Origin: Hoeflea sp. BAL378
Lineage (GTDB): Bacteria; Pseudomonadota; Alphaproteobacteria; Rhizobiales; Rhizobiaceae
DNA length: 64,000 nucleotides
Reading direction: 5' to 3'
Assembly (NCBI RefSeq): GCF_000759435.1
Contig: NZ_JRJG01000024.1
Span: forward strand, 52,096-116,095
Below are positions 25,446-33,709 of the stretch, in pieces. Every line of letters begins with the position of its first letter. Position 1 is the stretch's first letter. A model generated the notes under the pieces. That model ran no database searches. It was given only the letters and a program-made list of their open reading frames with translations, and was not told the origin of the DNA. The translations under genes were made by a program, and so were the position numbers.

Positions 25446-26299
25446 ATGACGGACCGCCCGGCGATGGAGCCGGCAACGTGGCGGAGCTCGTCGACGAGGC
25501 CAAGGAAAAATCCGTCGGCAAGGCCGCCAAACTCTCGCCCCGGCTGATCCACGAGGTGATCCGCCGCGACGGCGAGGAGGAACTGCGGCGGCCGTTCCGG
25601 TCGCTGTTTTGGGCGGGCATCGCCGCGGGCATCCTCATCAGCTTTTCGATCGTCGGCAAGGCGATGCTGCGCACCTACCTGCCGGACACCGACTGGCGGC
25701 CGCTGGTCGAGAATTTCGGCTACAGCTTCGGCTTCCTGCTGGTCATGCTGGGCCGCATGCAGCTTTTCACTGAGAACACGATCATGACCGTCCTGCCGGT
25801 GGTGGCCAAGCCATCCCGCCGCCGGTTTGCCCGGCTGGCACGCCTTTGGGGACTGGTGCTGCTGGCAAACCTCATCGGCTGCTTCATCGCGGCGATCACC
25901 ATTGCCCATGGCCACGTCCTGCCGGAGGCGTTCTTACCTGCGTTCGACGGGCTCGCCCATCACGCCATGGCCATTCCCGCCATGGAAGGCTTCGCCCGCG
26001 CCATTCCCGCCGGGATCCTGATCGCGGCGCTGGTCTGGATGCTGCCGCAGGCCGAGGGGTCGAGCTTCTGGCTGATCACGCTGTTCACCTGGCTGATCGG
26101 CGTCTGCGGATTTACCCACATCGTCGCGGGCTCGGTGGAGATGGCCTGGATGCTGGTCACCGGGCAGATCGGTGTGACGCAGGGCCTGACCGGGTTCTTC
26201 CTGCCCGTGCTGGCGGGCAATGTCGTCGGCGGAACCCTGATCTTCACCTTCCTGGCCTGGGCCCAGGTGCACCAGGAGATCACTCCCCCGCCGCCATAA
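25442..26299 (+). CDS. Formate/nitrite transporter (FNT) family protein
   Basis: A 285-aa integral membrane channel with six predicted helices of the FNT fold. Helices are visible in AGIAAGILISFSIVG, SFGFLLVMLG, WGLVLLANLIGCFIAAITIA, AIPAGILIAALVWM, LITLFTWLIGVCGFTHIVAG and VLAGNVVGGTLIFTFLAW. The QLFTENTIM and GNVVGG segments are the half-helix motifs. A soluble N-terminal part of about 55 residues and the LFTENT variant place it nearer YfdC-like members than FocA. Transported ion: unknown. It overlaps the DUF4112 gene by four bases and converges with the small minus-strand ORF below. Confidence 0.9.
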   Translation: MNDGPPGDGAGNVAELVDEAKEKSVGKAAKLSPRLIHEVIRRDGEEELRRPFRSLFWAGIAAGILISFSIVGKAMLRTYLPDTDWRPLVENFGYSFGFLLVMLGRMQLFTENTIMTVLPVVAKPSRRRFARLARLWGLVLLANLIGCFIAAITIAHGHVLPEAFLPAFDGLAHHAMAIPAMEGFARAIPAGILIAALVWMLPQAEGSSFWLITLFTWLIGVCGFTHIVAGSVEMAWMLVTGQIGVTQGLTGFFLPVLAGNVVGGTLIFTFLAWAQVHQEITPPPP

Positions 26300-26486
26300 C
26301 CAGGACGACCTCCCCCTCGTCCGTCTGGCCGGCCATGATCGACAGGGCGGAGAGGAGCGATCCGGAGATCAGGAAGAACGGGAAGACCATGCCGCCGCCG
26401 ACCACCAGCCTATCGGCGAGGCGGCGCAAGGAGTGAACTCCGTGCGCGATGGACGAAAGGCGAATGTCATCCCCTGGAGGTGTCAT
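26280..26486 (-). CDS. Small single-helix membrane protein, hypothetical
   Basis: I do not recognise this 68-aa frame. It has a charged N-terminus (about 1-30) and one hydrophobic segment (about 31-53, VVGGGMVFPFFLISGSLLSA within it), then an acidic tail. Support for expression is positional: its ATG overlaps the stop of the gene at 26483-27043 in an ATGA, which implies translational coupling. The last 20 bp overlap the 3' end of the convergent FNT gene. A spurious frame in GC-rich DNA remains possible. Confidence 0.5.
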   Translation of the reverse strand: MTPPGDDIRLSSIAHGVHSLRRLADRLVVGGGMVFPFFLISGSLLSALSIMAGQTDEGEVVLVMAAGE

Positions 26487-27043
26487 CCCTCGTGGAGACT
26501 GGCCGCGACCGCACCGACCTCGAGCCTCTGCGATTGCGCAGCGGCCGGATCCTGCGCCAGGGCCGTAAATGCCAGACCGGCCGCGGCCAGAAGCGCGAGC
26601 GGCTGATAGGCTCTGCCGTGGCGGGCGATGTATTTGCGTGATCCTGGCCGGGCGGCGAAAGCCGGGATGGTCAGCGCCACGAGCACCAGGATGATCGTGG
26701 GCGCCACGACCCTCGGCACCAAGGGCCACATCTCGAAGCCGACCTCCCACACCGCCCAGATCAGCGTGCCGATCCAGACCAGCAGGTAGACGCCCACGCC
26801 GACCACATTCCGGCGCGTGAGCAGGGCGCCGCTGAGAACCAGCCCGAGGCCGGCGATGGCGTAATACCAGGAGCCGCCCAGAACCATCAGCCAGACGCCG
26901 CCGGCGCCGAGGACGAGCCCCAGGCCCAGCACGAGAACGCCAATCACGGTGATGTAGATGGAGCCAAAGGACATTGAAGGCTTCTCCGGACCCGAATAAG
27001 GGTCGGGCGTGCGAGCGCCGGTGTCTGACGTGTCCACTCGCAT
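26483..27043 (-). CDS. Orphan membrane domain of glucose-type PQQ dehydrogenase
   Basis: A 186-aa, mostly hydrophobic protein. The stretch GVWLMVLGGSWYYAIAGLGL, then WAVWEVGFEMWPLVPR, closely follows the N-terminal membrane domain of E. coli Gcd (GGWLVAIGGSWYYPIAGL, WGVWEVGFDFWALTPR), with about five helices. The large PQQ propeller that normally follows is absent; the frame ends after an Ala-rich tail. It could be a free-standing ubiquinone-binding or accessory domain, or a truncated gene. Start choice: ATG 27043 (AGGGGAG upstream) or ATG 26974 (GGAGAAG upstream); both have good ribosome sites. An EcfG-type promoter at 27100-27124 faces it. Confidence 0.8.
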   Translation of the reverse strand: MRVDTSDTGARTPDPYSGPEKPSMSFGSIYITVIGVLVLGLGLVLGAGGVWLMVLGGSWYYAIAGLGLVLSGALLTRRNVVGVGVYLLVWIGTLIWAVWEVGFEMWPLVPRVVAPTIILVLVALTIPAFAARPGSRKYIARHGRAYQPLALLAAAGLAFTALAQDPAAAQSQRLEVGAVAASLHEG

Positions 27044-27054
27044 GCCTTGTCTCC

Positions 27055-27094
27055 CCTAAATTCTGGCGTGAAAGCCTAAATTCTGGCGTGAAAG
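27055..27094. repeat. Perfect 20-bp tandem duplication
   Basis: CCTAAATTCTGGCGTGAAAG occurs twice head to tail (27055-27074, 27075-27094) in the leader between the EcfG-type promoter and the start of the orphan membrane-domain gene. It looks like a recent slippage duplication. Any regulatory effect is unknown. Confidence 0.9.
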
Positions 27095-27099
27095 CTGGA

Positions 27100-27124
27100 A
27101 ACGCGCATCCTGCAAAAAAGTTCC
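27100..27124 (-). promoter_or_regulatory. EcfG-type general stress promoter
   Basis: On the minus strand this reads GGAAC (27120-27124), a 16-base spacer, then CGTT (27100-27103), an exact match to the alphaproteobacterial EcfG consensus. It faces the orphan Gcd-like membrane gene, about 57 bp from its ATG. The element is partly symmetric: the plus strand reads GGAAAC ahead of GTTCC, so a weaker promoter for the gene at 27221 is conceivable. Confidence 0.7.
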
Positions 27125-27220
27125 GTGCAATTTCCGAGGACCCGGAATCGGCTTCCGCAACCAAAATCTCCTTCAGGCGTTTCCCATGCATTCGAGACAT
27201 TCGCATGGAGGCGCATGACC

Positions 27221-27574
27221 ATGAGTGACGAAACTCAGCAGTCCGCGGTGGGCAAGCTCGACGCGTCGGCTTCGACCGGCCAGATCGGCGGCGACCTCAA
27301 GCTCTACCGCCTGACGCCGAGCGCTGAACCCAATGATCCCCGGTGGGACAATGCCCCCGGCCATGGCGAGATCCTGGTTCGGGCGCTGTCGCCTGCGGAT
27401 GCCCGCATTGTCGCCGCCCAGGCCGAGATCGATTTTCTGGATATCGGCGCAAAGCCGGGCGACGGCACGACCACCGATTTCGCCAGCGCCTTTCGCGACG
27501 ACAAGCTCTATCACGTCGTGCTGGAGAGCGATGATCCGGGCGAGGGCCCGCGCGGGGTCATCTCCCGCAAATAG
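27221..27574 (+). CDS. Conserved hypothetical soluble protein
   Basis: I do not recognise this 117-aa protein. It is acidic and has no membrane segment or signal peptide. After a low-complexity start (DASASTGQ) comes a compact region with LKLYRLTPS, GEILVRALSPADARIVAAQAEIDFLD and KLYHVVLESDD, which looks like a small alpha/beta domain. The ATG at 27221 is preferred to 27215 because GGAGG (27208-27212) is then well spaced. It stands between the stress-type promoter and otsBA on the same strand, so a stress role is possible but unsupported. Confidence 0.75.
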   Translation: MSDETQQSAVGKLDASASTGQIGGDLKLYRLTPSAEPNDPRWDNAPGHGEILVRALSPADARIVAAQAEIDFLDIGAKPGDGTTTDFASAFRDDKLYHVVLESDDPGEGPRGVISRK

Positions 27575-27678
27575 GGGCGTCGCCGCATCCCGCCAGGACA
27601 GATGCGCTTCGCCCGCGCCGTCAGCCCCAAATGTGGCGCTGGCTCCGGCCGTTGAACGGAAAATTTCCTCTTCATTAA

Positions 27679-27703
27679 GGAACGATCGCACCGCCAGACC
27701 GTT
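27679..27703 (+). promoter_or_regulatory. EcfG-type general stress promoter of otsBA
   Basis: GGAAC (27679-27683), a 16-base spacer and CGTT (27700-27703) match the EcfG consensus exactly. The predicted start point lies about 25 bp before the otsB ATG. Control of trehalose synthesis by EcfG sigma factors is known from rhizobia, so location and function agree. Confidence 0.8.
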
Positions 27704-27734
27704 GAAACACCAAACAACGAGAGCTTTTTCGGCC

Positions 27735-28544
27735 ATGGAACAGAGATTGGATTATTACACACTGATTGGTTTCGCGCCCGAAACGGAAGCGCCGGAAGAT
27801 CTCGGCACGCTTGCCGTCCCGGCCCATGACACGGCCCTCTTTCTCGATTTTGATGGAACCCTCGTCGACATCGCCGAGACCCCGAGCGCGGTGACCGTCA
27901 GCGCCCGCGACGGACTGCTGCTGGATCAGTTGGGCCGCCGCCACGCCAACGCCGTGGCCATCATTTCGGGCCGGAACCTGCATGAGATAGAGAAGTTCCT
28001 CCAGGATTTTTCAGGAACCATCTCCGGCGGCCACGGCGCCGAACTGCGTCACGCCGGAGAGCATTTTCCCGGCATCGACTGCGACTTCGAGCGGCTTGAG
28101 CACATCAAGAACGCGGTGATGGAATTCGCCATCATCGATCCGCGCGTCATTGCCGAGGACAAGAGCTTCGGCATCGTGCTGCATTTCCGCCAGCACCCCG
28201 AACTCGAAAGCAAGGTCCACGACTTCCTCGCCTGCCTCGTCAATGAAGAAGACGGTTTCGAGTTGCAGTCCGCCAAGATGGCGTTCGAGATCAAGCCCAA
28301 GGGCATTTCCAAGGCCAAGGCGATCGAGCGCATCATGCAGTTCGAGGAATTCGCGGGCCGCACGATCCTGTTCGCCGGCGACGACGAGACCGATGAAACC
28401 GCCTTCGGCTGGGTCAACGCCCATGGCGGCCTGTCGGTGAAGATCGGCGACGGTCCGACCATTGCCCAGTACCGGACCGCGAGCCCCACCACGCTCAAGA
28501 AATGGCTGCGCTCGCAGCCTGACGCGTCCAGGCGGGAGGCCTGA
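27735..28544 (+). CDS. otsB: Trehalose-6-phosphate phosphatase
   Basis: A 269-aa HAD-superfamily phosphatase that converts trehalose-6-phosphate to trehalose. HAD motif I is LFLDFDGTLVD (nucleophile Asp38, Asp40), motif II is in VAIISGR, and motif IV is LFAGDDETDETAF. ISGGHGAELR is typical of OtsB. It begins at the ATG at 27735 just after an exact EcfG-type promoter and has no strong Shine-Dalgarno sequence. The otsA GTG follows its stop by one base. The pair should make trehalose as a stress or osmotic protectant. Confidence 0.96.
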   Translation: MEQRLDYYTLIGFAPETEAPEDLGTLAVPAHDTALFLDFDGTLVDIAETPSAVTVSARDGLLLDQLGRRHANAVAIISGRNLHEIEKFLQDFSGTISGGHGAELRHAGEHFPGIDCDFERLEHIKNAVMEFAIIDPRVIAEDKSFGIVLHFRQHPELESKVHDFLACLVNEEDGFELQSAKMAFEIKPKGISKAKAIERIMQFEEFAGRTILFAGDDETDETAFGWVNAHGGLSVKIGDGPTIAQYRTASPTTLKKWLRSQPDASRREA

Positions 28545-28545
28545 G

Positions 28546-29955
28546 GTGGGGCGCCTGATCGTCGTATCCAACCGCGCCCCATCCGTCGACGGCTCAAGCG
28601 ATTCCGGCGGTCTGGTCGTGGCGCTCATCGAGGCGCTCGCCAAGAATGGCGGATTGTGGATCGGCTGCGCGCCCGAGCAAAGCGACACGCCCACCGAGGA
28701 TCTCGTCTTTCATCAGCGTCCGGATTTCGACATCGGCCTGTTCGAGCTGGAGCCGGAGCTCTACCGCGACTATTATCTCGGCTATTCCAATTCGGTGCTC
28801 TGGCCGGCCCTGCATGGCCGGGTCGATCTCATCGACGTGCAGCCCCGCTACGCCAAGGCCTACCGCGAGGTGGCCAAGCGCCTGGCCGCCCTGATCGCCA
28901 AGACGGCGCGCGACGACGACCTGATCTGGGTGCATGATTACCAGATGATCCCGCTCGCCCACGAGCTCAAGGAGCTCAACGTGAAGTGCCGGATCGGCTT
29001 CTTCCTGCACATCCCGCTTCCCGACCTGCAGACCTTCAAGGCCATTCCCGACTGGAAGGACCTGGCGAAATGGTTGTCGGACTACGATCTGATCGGCTTC
29101 CAGACCCGCCGCGATCTCGGCCACATGATCAACATCTTCCGTCACACCATGCGCGGCGAATTGCGCGCCAACGGAACCATGGGGATTGCCGGGCGCGAAG
29201 TGGCGTTGGGCAGCTTCCCGATTTCCATCGACGTGTCCGGCTTCAGGCGACTTGCCGCCAAGGGCGCCGAGAACACCGAGCCAGCGCCCCTGCCGCGGCT
29301 TATCGGCGTTGACCGACTGGACTATTCCAAGGGCTTGCCGCAGCGCCTCGCCGGCTACGAGGCTTTCCTGGCCAGGCATCCGGAGTTCCGCAGCAAGGTG
29401 GCGCTGTTGCAGATCGCGCCGCCGACGCGCGACGATGTCGATGCCTACAAGGCGATCCGGTCCGAACTGGAGCATCTTTCCGGCCATATCAACGGTCGCT
29501 TCGGCACCGTCGAGTGGACGCCGGTGCAATATATCCATCGCGCCATGCCCCGCAACGAACTGGCGGTGTTGTTCCGCTTCTCCCGTGTCGGGCTGGTCAC
29601 GCCCTTGTTTGACGGCATGAATCTGGTCGCCAAGGAATATGTCGCCGCCCAGGACGAAACCGATCCCGGCGTGCTGATCCTGTCGCAATTCGCCGGCGCG
29701 GCGGAGGAGATGACGGAGGCGCTGATCATCAATCCGCACGATCCCGAGGATATCGCCAGGGCCATCAAGACCGCGCTGGAGATGCCGCTCGCCGAACGCA
29801 TCGGGCGGCACAGTGCCCTCTATGCCCATCTCGACCAGCACAATGTCGGACGCTGGAGCGCCGCCTTTCTCAAGCAGCTCCTCTCCGTCCAGCGCCTGAG
29901 CCCTGACGGGGTCGCGCCGTTCCCCGGCTCGACGCCCTGGACGCAGACCGCTTGA
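28546..29955 (+). CDS. otsA: Alpha,alpha-trehalose-phosphate synthase (UDP-forming)
   Basis: A 469-aa GT20 glycosyltransferase joining UDP-glucose and glucose-6-phosphate. Diagnostic segments are RLIVVSNRAPS at the N-terminus, WVHDYQMIPLAHEL, GFFLHIPLP, GVDRLDYSKGLPQRL and the C-terminal nucleotide site PLFDGMNLVAKEYVAAQ. The start is a GTG at 28546, one base after the otsB stop; no ATG fits and VGRLIVVSNR is the family N-terminus. Order otsB-otsA and the upstream EcfG-type promoter indicate stress-induced trehalose synthesis. Confidence 0.96.
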   Translation: MGRLIVVSNRAPSVDGSSDSGGLVVALIEALAKNGGLWIGCAPEQSDTPTEDLVFHQRPDFDIGLFELEPELYRDYYLGYSNSVLWPALHGRVDLIDVQPRYAKAYREVAKRLAALIAKTARDDDLIWVHDYQMIPLAHELKELNVKCRIGFFLHIPLPDLQTFKAIPDWKDLAKWLSDYDLIGFQTRRDLGHMINIFRHTMRGELRANGTMGIAGREVALGSFPISIDVSGFRRLAAKGAENTEPAPLPRLIGVDRLDYSKGLPQRLAGYEAFLARHPEFRSKVALLQIAPPTRDDVDAYKAIRSELEHLSGHINGRFGTVEWTPVQYIHRAMPRNELAVLFRFSRVGLVTPLFDGMNLVAKEYVAAQDETDPGVLILSQFAGAAEEMTEALIINPHDPEDIARAIKTALEMPLAERIGRHSALYAHLDQHNVGRWSAAFLKQLLSVQRLSPDGVAPFPGSTPWTQTA

Positions 29956-30101
29956 CCGCGTCGCTTACCCTCTGAATTGCACAGAACGGCATCCGGCAGC
30001 CGATCATCGCCGTTCGGGTCCAGCGCGCTGAAGCTCAATGGCGAGGAACCGAACAAGACGCGCGGCGGGTGAGCTCGCCGGGACTGCCCCGCGCGAGCCC
30101 A

Positions 30102-31094
30102 TCAGTCCTCCTTGCTGTCCCGAATTGCCGACATCGCAAGCTGCTGGCGGCGCGCCTCGCGGTAGCGGGAAAACTGCGTGTCGGCGATCACGCCCGCGAG
30201 AATGACGCTGCCCATGACGGCGAAGTTCAAGGACGACGGAATGCCCAGCAGGTTGACCAGGTTCTGCAGGATCTGCAGCAGGATCACCCCCAGCACCACG
30301 CCGACGACCGACCCCTCGCCGCCGCGCAGCGAGAATCCGCCGAGCACCGCGGCGGCGATGCCGTAGAGTTCGTAGAAGTTTCCGTGCGAGGACGGCTGCA
30401 CCGAGCGCGTGTACATGGCAAAGAACACCGCCGAGATGCCGGTGAGAAAGATGCACAGCACATAGGCCTGGATGATGACGCGGTTGGTGTTGATGCCGGA
30501 ATAGCGCGCGGCTTCCGCATTCTTGCCCACCGCGAACAGGTGCCGGCCGAAGACGGTGCGATGGAGGAGAAACCAGGCAACCACCGCCACCAGCCCGAAG
30601 GCAATCACCGAATGCGGCACCCCGGCGGTGCGCCCCGACACCAGGAACTCCAGTATCGGAAAATCCGATCCGAAGGTGAAGCCGGCGGTGCCGTCCCTGG
30701 TGTAGAATCGGGCAACGCCGCGATAGATCAGCAGGCCGCACAGCGTGACGACGAAGGGCTGCAGCCTGAGGCGGGTGATCAGCCAGCCGTGTAGCAGGCC
30801 GATCAGCACCGACAGCGCCATGATGATTAAGAGCGCGATGGGCCAGGGCACGCCGTGGCTCGCGATCAGATCGACGAAGATGACGCCGATCAACGCGATC
30901 ACCGATCCGATCGACAGCTCGATGCCTGCGGTGACGATGACGAACGCCTCGGCGATGGAGAACAGGCCGAACAGGCCGATCAGGTTTGCCGTATTGGCCA
31001 GATTGACGGGCGACAGAAACCGTGGATTGACCATCGCGACGATGGCGCCGACGGTGACGACAAGCGTGGCAAGGCCAATGTCTTTCTTCTGCAT
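30102..31094 (-). CDS. Ribose-type ABC transporter permease (CUT2)
   Basis: A 330-aa permease of the RbsC/MglC family with about 8-10 hydrophobic segments. The conserved AFVIVTAGIELSIGSVIAL in the second quarter and AVLGGFSLRGGEGSVVGVVLG near residue 250 are the family hallmarks. It is the last gene of a binding protein, ATPase and permease set on this strand; 12 bp separate it from the ATPase gene. The charged C-terminus (FSRYREARRQQLA) is cytoplasmic. Substrate: a pentose, hexose or related sugar, not assignable. Confidence 0.93.
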   Translation of the reverse strand: MQKKDIGLATLVVTVGAIVAMVNPRFLSPVNLANTANLIGLFGLFSIAEAFVIVTAGIELSIGSVIALIGVIFVDLIASHGVPWPIALLIIMALSVLIGLLHGWLITRLRLQPFVVTLCGLLIYRGVARFYTRDGTAGFTFGSDFPILEFLVSGRTAGVPHSVIAFGLVAVVAWFLLHRTVFGRHLFAVGKNAEAARYSGINTNRVIIQAYVLCIFLTGISAVFFAMYTRSVQPSSHGNFYELYGIAAAVLGGFSLRGGEGSVVGVVLGVILLQILQNLVNLLGIPSSLNFAVMGSVILAGVIADTQFSRYREARRQQLAMSAIRDSKED

Positions 31095-31106
31095 CGTCCC
31101 CTCTTT

Positions 31107-32612
31107 CTATTCCACGGCAAGCCGGAGAATGTTTTCCTCGGTGAGGTCGCCCCGGCCCAGGACGCCGGCGATCCGGCCCCGGCACATGACCGCCACCCGG
31201 TCGGAAATGCCGATGACCTCCTCCATGTCCGACGAGATCATCAGCAGGGCCACGCCTTCGGCCGCCAGTTGCTGCATGAGATGATAGACTTCCGCCTTCG
31301 CGCCGACATCGATCCCGCGCGTGGGCTCGTCCAGGATGATCAGCTTCGGCTTCATCGCCAGCCATTTGGCGAGAACCACCTTCTGCTGGTTGCCGCCCGA
31401 CAGTTCCGCCACAGCGCGCCCGAGGCTCGACGCCTTGATCCGGAGCTTTCGCTTCGCGGCGTCGGCCAGCCGGGTTTCCGCGCCGAGATCGACAAAGCCC
31501 TTACGAGACAGCGCCGCATGGCTCGGCATGGCGATGTTCTCCAGGATAGCGAAGTCGAGAAACAGTCCCTCGGTCTTGCGGTCTTCCGGGACAAGGCAGA
31601 TGCCCGCGGCGATGGCGTGGGGAACCGAGTTGCCGGCGAGCGGTTTGCCGTCGATCTCGATGCGTCCCCCCTCCACCGGATCGATGCCGAATATGGCCCG
31701 CGCCAGCTCGGTGCGCCCGGCGCCGACAAGTCCGGCCAGGCACAGGATTTCGCCCGCGCGCAGGCACAGATCCACGGCCTGGTGCGGATAGGCCCGGGTG
31801 CGCAGCCCCTTGAGTTCGAGCACCGGCCGGCCGGCGGCATGATCCGATGTCTCGTAGAACTGGCTCACATCGCGCCCGATCATCATCCGCACCATCCTGT
31901 CCCTGGTAATCTCCCCGCGAGACAATTCGCCGGCGTTGCAGCCGTCGCGCAGCGCCACCACCCGGTCGGCCACGTCAACGATTTCCGTGAGCCGGTGGGT
32001 GATGAACAGCACCGCAACACCGTCGGCGCGCAGTTTGCGCACGACCTCCAGCAGCCGGCTGGTTTCCGAGATCGTCAGGCTCGACGTGGGTTCGTCCAGG
32101 ATCAGCAGGCGCACATTGATCGACAGGGCGCGCGCGATCTCGAGCAGTTGCAGGTCGGCGAGCGAAAGTGCGGACACCGGATCCCTTGGCCCGAACCGCG
32201 TCCCCAGCAGTTCCAGGATGGGAGCAACCTTCTTCTCCATGGAGGAGCGGTCGAGAAGCCCCAGCATGCCGCTGCGCATCTCGCGCCCGAGCAGCACGTT
32301 TGCCGTCACGTCGAGGTTGGAAAACGGGTTGAGCTCCTGGTGCACGAAGGCGATGCCGAGCCTTGTGGCCCGCGCCGGCGTCAGCGCCGTGACCGTCTCG
32401 CCATCGATGACGAGGCTTCCCTGATCCGGCTCGATCGCCCCCCCGAGCACTTTCATCAGCGTCGATTTGCCGGCGCCGTTCTCTCCGATCAATCCGACCA
32501 CCTCGCCGCCGCGGATCGTGAGGGAAACCCTGTTGAGCGCGACAGCCCCGGGAAACACCTTGGTGATCCCGGAAAGTTCGAGCGATATCTGTCTGTCTCT
32601 GACGTCAGGCAT
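31107..32612 (-). CDS. Ribose-type ABC transporter ATP-binding protein (two ATPase domains)
   Basis: A 501-aa RbsA/MglA-type protein with two fused ATPase domains. The first has Walker A GENGAGKST, signature LSLADLQ and LLILDEPTSSL. The second has the degenerate Walker A GLVGAGRTEL that is normal for this family, then LSGGNQQKVVLAKWL and LIILDEPTRGIDVG. The ATG at 32612 (MPDVRDRQ) is used; frames reaching 32702 or 32858 cross an intercistronic hairpin. It lies between the binding-protein gene and the permease gene and energises the same importer. Confidence 0.94.
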   Translation of the reverse strand: MPDVRDRQISLELSGITKVFPGAVALNRVSLTIRGGEVVGLIGENGAGKSTLMKVLGGAIEPDQGSLVIDGETVTALTPARATRLGIAFVHQELNPFSNLDVTANVLLGREMRSGMLGLLDRSSMEKKVAPILELLGTRFGPRDPVSALSLADLQLLEIARALSINVRLLILDEPTSSLTISETSRLLEVVRKLRADGVAVLFITHRLTEIVDVADRVVALRDGCNAGELSRGEITRDRMVRMMIGRDVSQFYETSDHAAGRPVLELKGLRTRAYPHQAVDLCLRAGEILCLAGLVGAGRTELARAIFGIDPVEGGRIEIDGKPLAGNSVPHAIAAGICLVPEDRKTEGLFLDFAILENIAMPSHAALSRKGFVDLGAETRLADAAKRKLRIKASSLGRAVAELSGGNQQKVVLAKWLAMKPKLIILDEPTRGIDVGAKAEVYHLMQQLAAEGVALLMISSDMEEVIGISDRVAVMCRGRIAGVLGRGDLTEENILRLAVE

Positions 32613-32642
32613 GGGCTTTCCGGATGGGACGGGCGCAGGAGA

Positions 32643-32675
32643 AGGCTGCACGAACCCGGAAGGCGCGTGCAGCCT
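32643..32675 (-). repeat. Intercistronic hairpin after binding-protein gene
   Basis: AGGCTGCACG and CGTGCAGCCT form a perfect 10-bp stem with a 13-base loop in the 89-bp gap between the solute-binding-protein stop and the ATPase start. No T-run follows. It probably protects the 3' end of the binding-protein mRNA or attenuates read-through, giving an excess of binding protein. Confidence 0.6.
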
Positions 32676-32701
32676 CGGACAACGCGGTAGGATGACCCGC
32701 A

Positions 32702-33649
32702 TTATCCTCCGACGCGGGATTTCAGCTCCGCCTCGAATGCGTCGACATTGTCCTTGTTGATCTTCTTGGTGGGAACAATGATCAGGCCGTCGGCCGGGAT
32801 CTGGGACTTGTCGCCCTCCAGATAGGCGGCCATCAGCTTCATGCCCTGGTAGCCCCACTGATAGGGATCCTGAACCACGGTGCCCGCGAAGCTGCCTTCG
32901 CGGACGGCGCCGAGCGTGATCGGATCCTCGTCGAAGGCGACCACGGTGATCTGGCCGAGCTTGCCGGCGGCCTGCAGGGCCTCATAGATCTTGGGCGGGT
33001 TGTAGGAATAGAACCCGACCATGCAGGTGATGTCCGGATTGGCCGCCAGCACGTCGTCAACATTGGAGCGCGCCCGGGCGAAATCCACGTCGTCGCCGCG
33101 CACGTCGACCAGCTCTATGCCCTTGCCCTCGACGGCCTGGCGGAAGCCGGCGATGCGCTCGACGGCGTTGTCGGCACCGAGAAAGCCGACGAAGCCCATG
33201 CATTTGCCGCCATCGGGCATCGCCTCGACGGCGATCTCGCCCGCCTGCACGCCGGCCGCCGTGTTGGACGATCCGAGATAGGCGATGCGGTTGCTGTCCG
33301 GCGCATCGCTGTCGGTGGTGAACAGCGGCACCTGGGCGGCGATGCGGTTGAACGCATCAATCGAGTTCTTCGGATCGGCCGACGAGATCATGATCGCATC
33401 GGTGCCCGCGGCGACCAGGTCGTCCATCAGCGCGTTCTGCAGCGCCGCGGTGCCCTGAGCCGGATAGCGGAACTGCAGCTCATAGCCCGGAAGCTCCGCC
33501 TGCGCCGCCTTCACGCCGGCTTCGGACAGCTTCCAGAAATCGGACGCCGCGTTGACCACGAAGGCGAGCGCGGGCTTTTCCTGTGCGAATGCGGCGCTGG
33601 AAGCCAGGACGGCCGCGCTCGCGATGAGTATCGACTTCAGATTGTACAT
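32702..33649 (-). CDS. Sugar ABC transporter substrate-binding protein (RbsB type)
   Basis: A 315-aa periplasmic binding protein with a Sec signal peptide (MYNLKSILIASAAVLASSAAFA, cleavage after AFA). The fold signature is visible in ALQNALMDDLVAAGTDAIMISS, VPLFTTDSDAPDSNRIAYLGSSN and ITVVAFDEDPITLGAVREG. The ATG at 33649 is preceded by GGAGGAAAGTC; the TTG-type start further upstream would lose the signal peptide position. It is the first gene of the complete transporter that continues with the ATPase and permease. Ligand unknown. Confidence 0.94.
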   Translation of the reverse strand: MYNLKSILIASAAVLASSAAFAQEKPALAFVVNAASDFWKLSEAGVKAAQAELPGYELQFRYPAQGTAALQNALMDDLVAAGTDAIMISSADPKNSIDAFNRIAAQVPLFTTDSDAPDSNRIAYLGSSNTAAGVQAGEIAVEAMPDGGKCMGFVGFLGADNAVERIAGFRQAVEGKGIELVDVRGDDVDFARARSNVDDVLAANPDITCMVGFYSYNPPKIYEALQAAGKLGQITVVAFDEDPITLGAVREGSFAGTVVQDPYQWGYQGMKLMAAYLEGDKSQIPADGLIIVPTKKINKDNVDAFEAELKSRVGG

Positions 33650-33709
33650 GACTTTCCTCCCTGCAGCCCTTTTCCTCCCGGGCCGCGATTGATACGTGAG
33701 CTTGATCAT

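Noticed and set aside
29956..30101. Possible terminator between otsA and the convergent permease gene
   Set aside because: Only imperfect GC-rich complementarities are visible and no T-run; nothing definite can be called in this gap.
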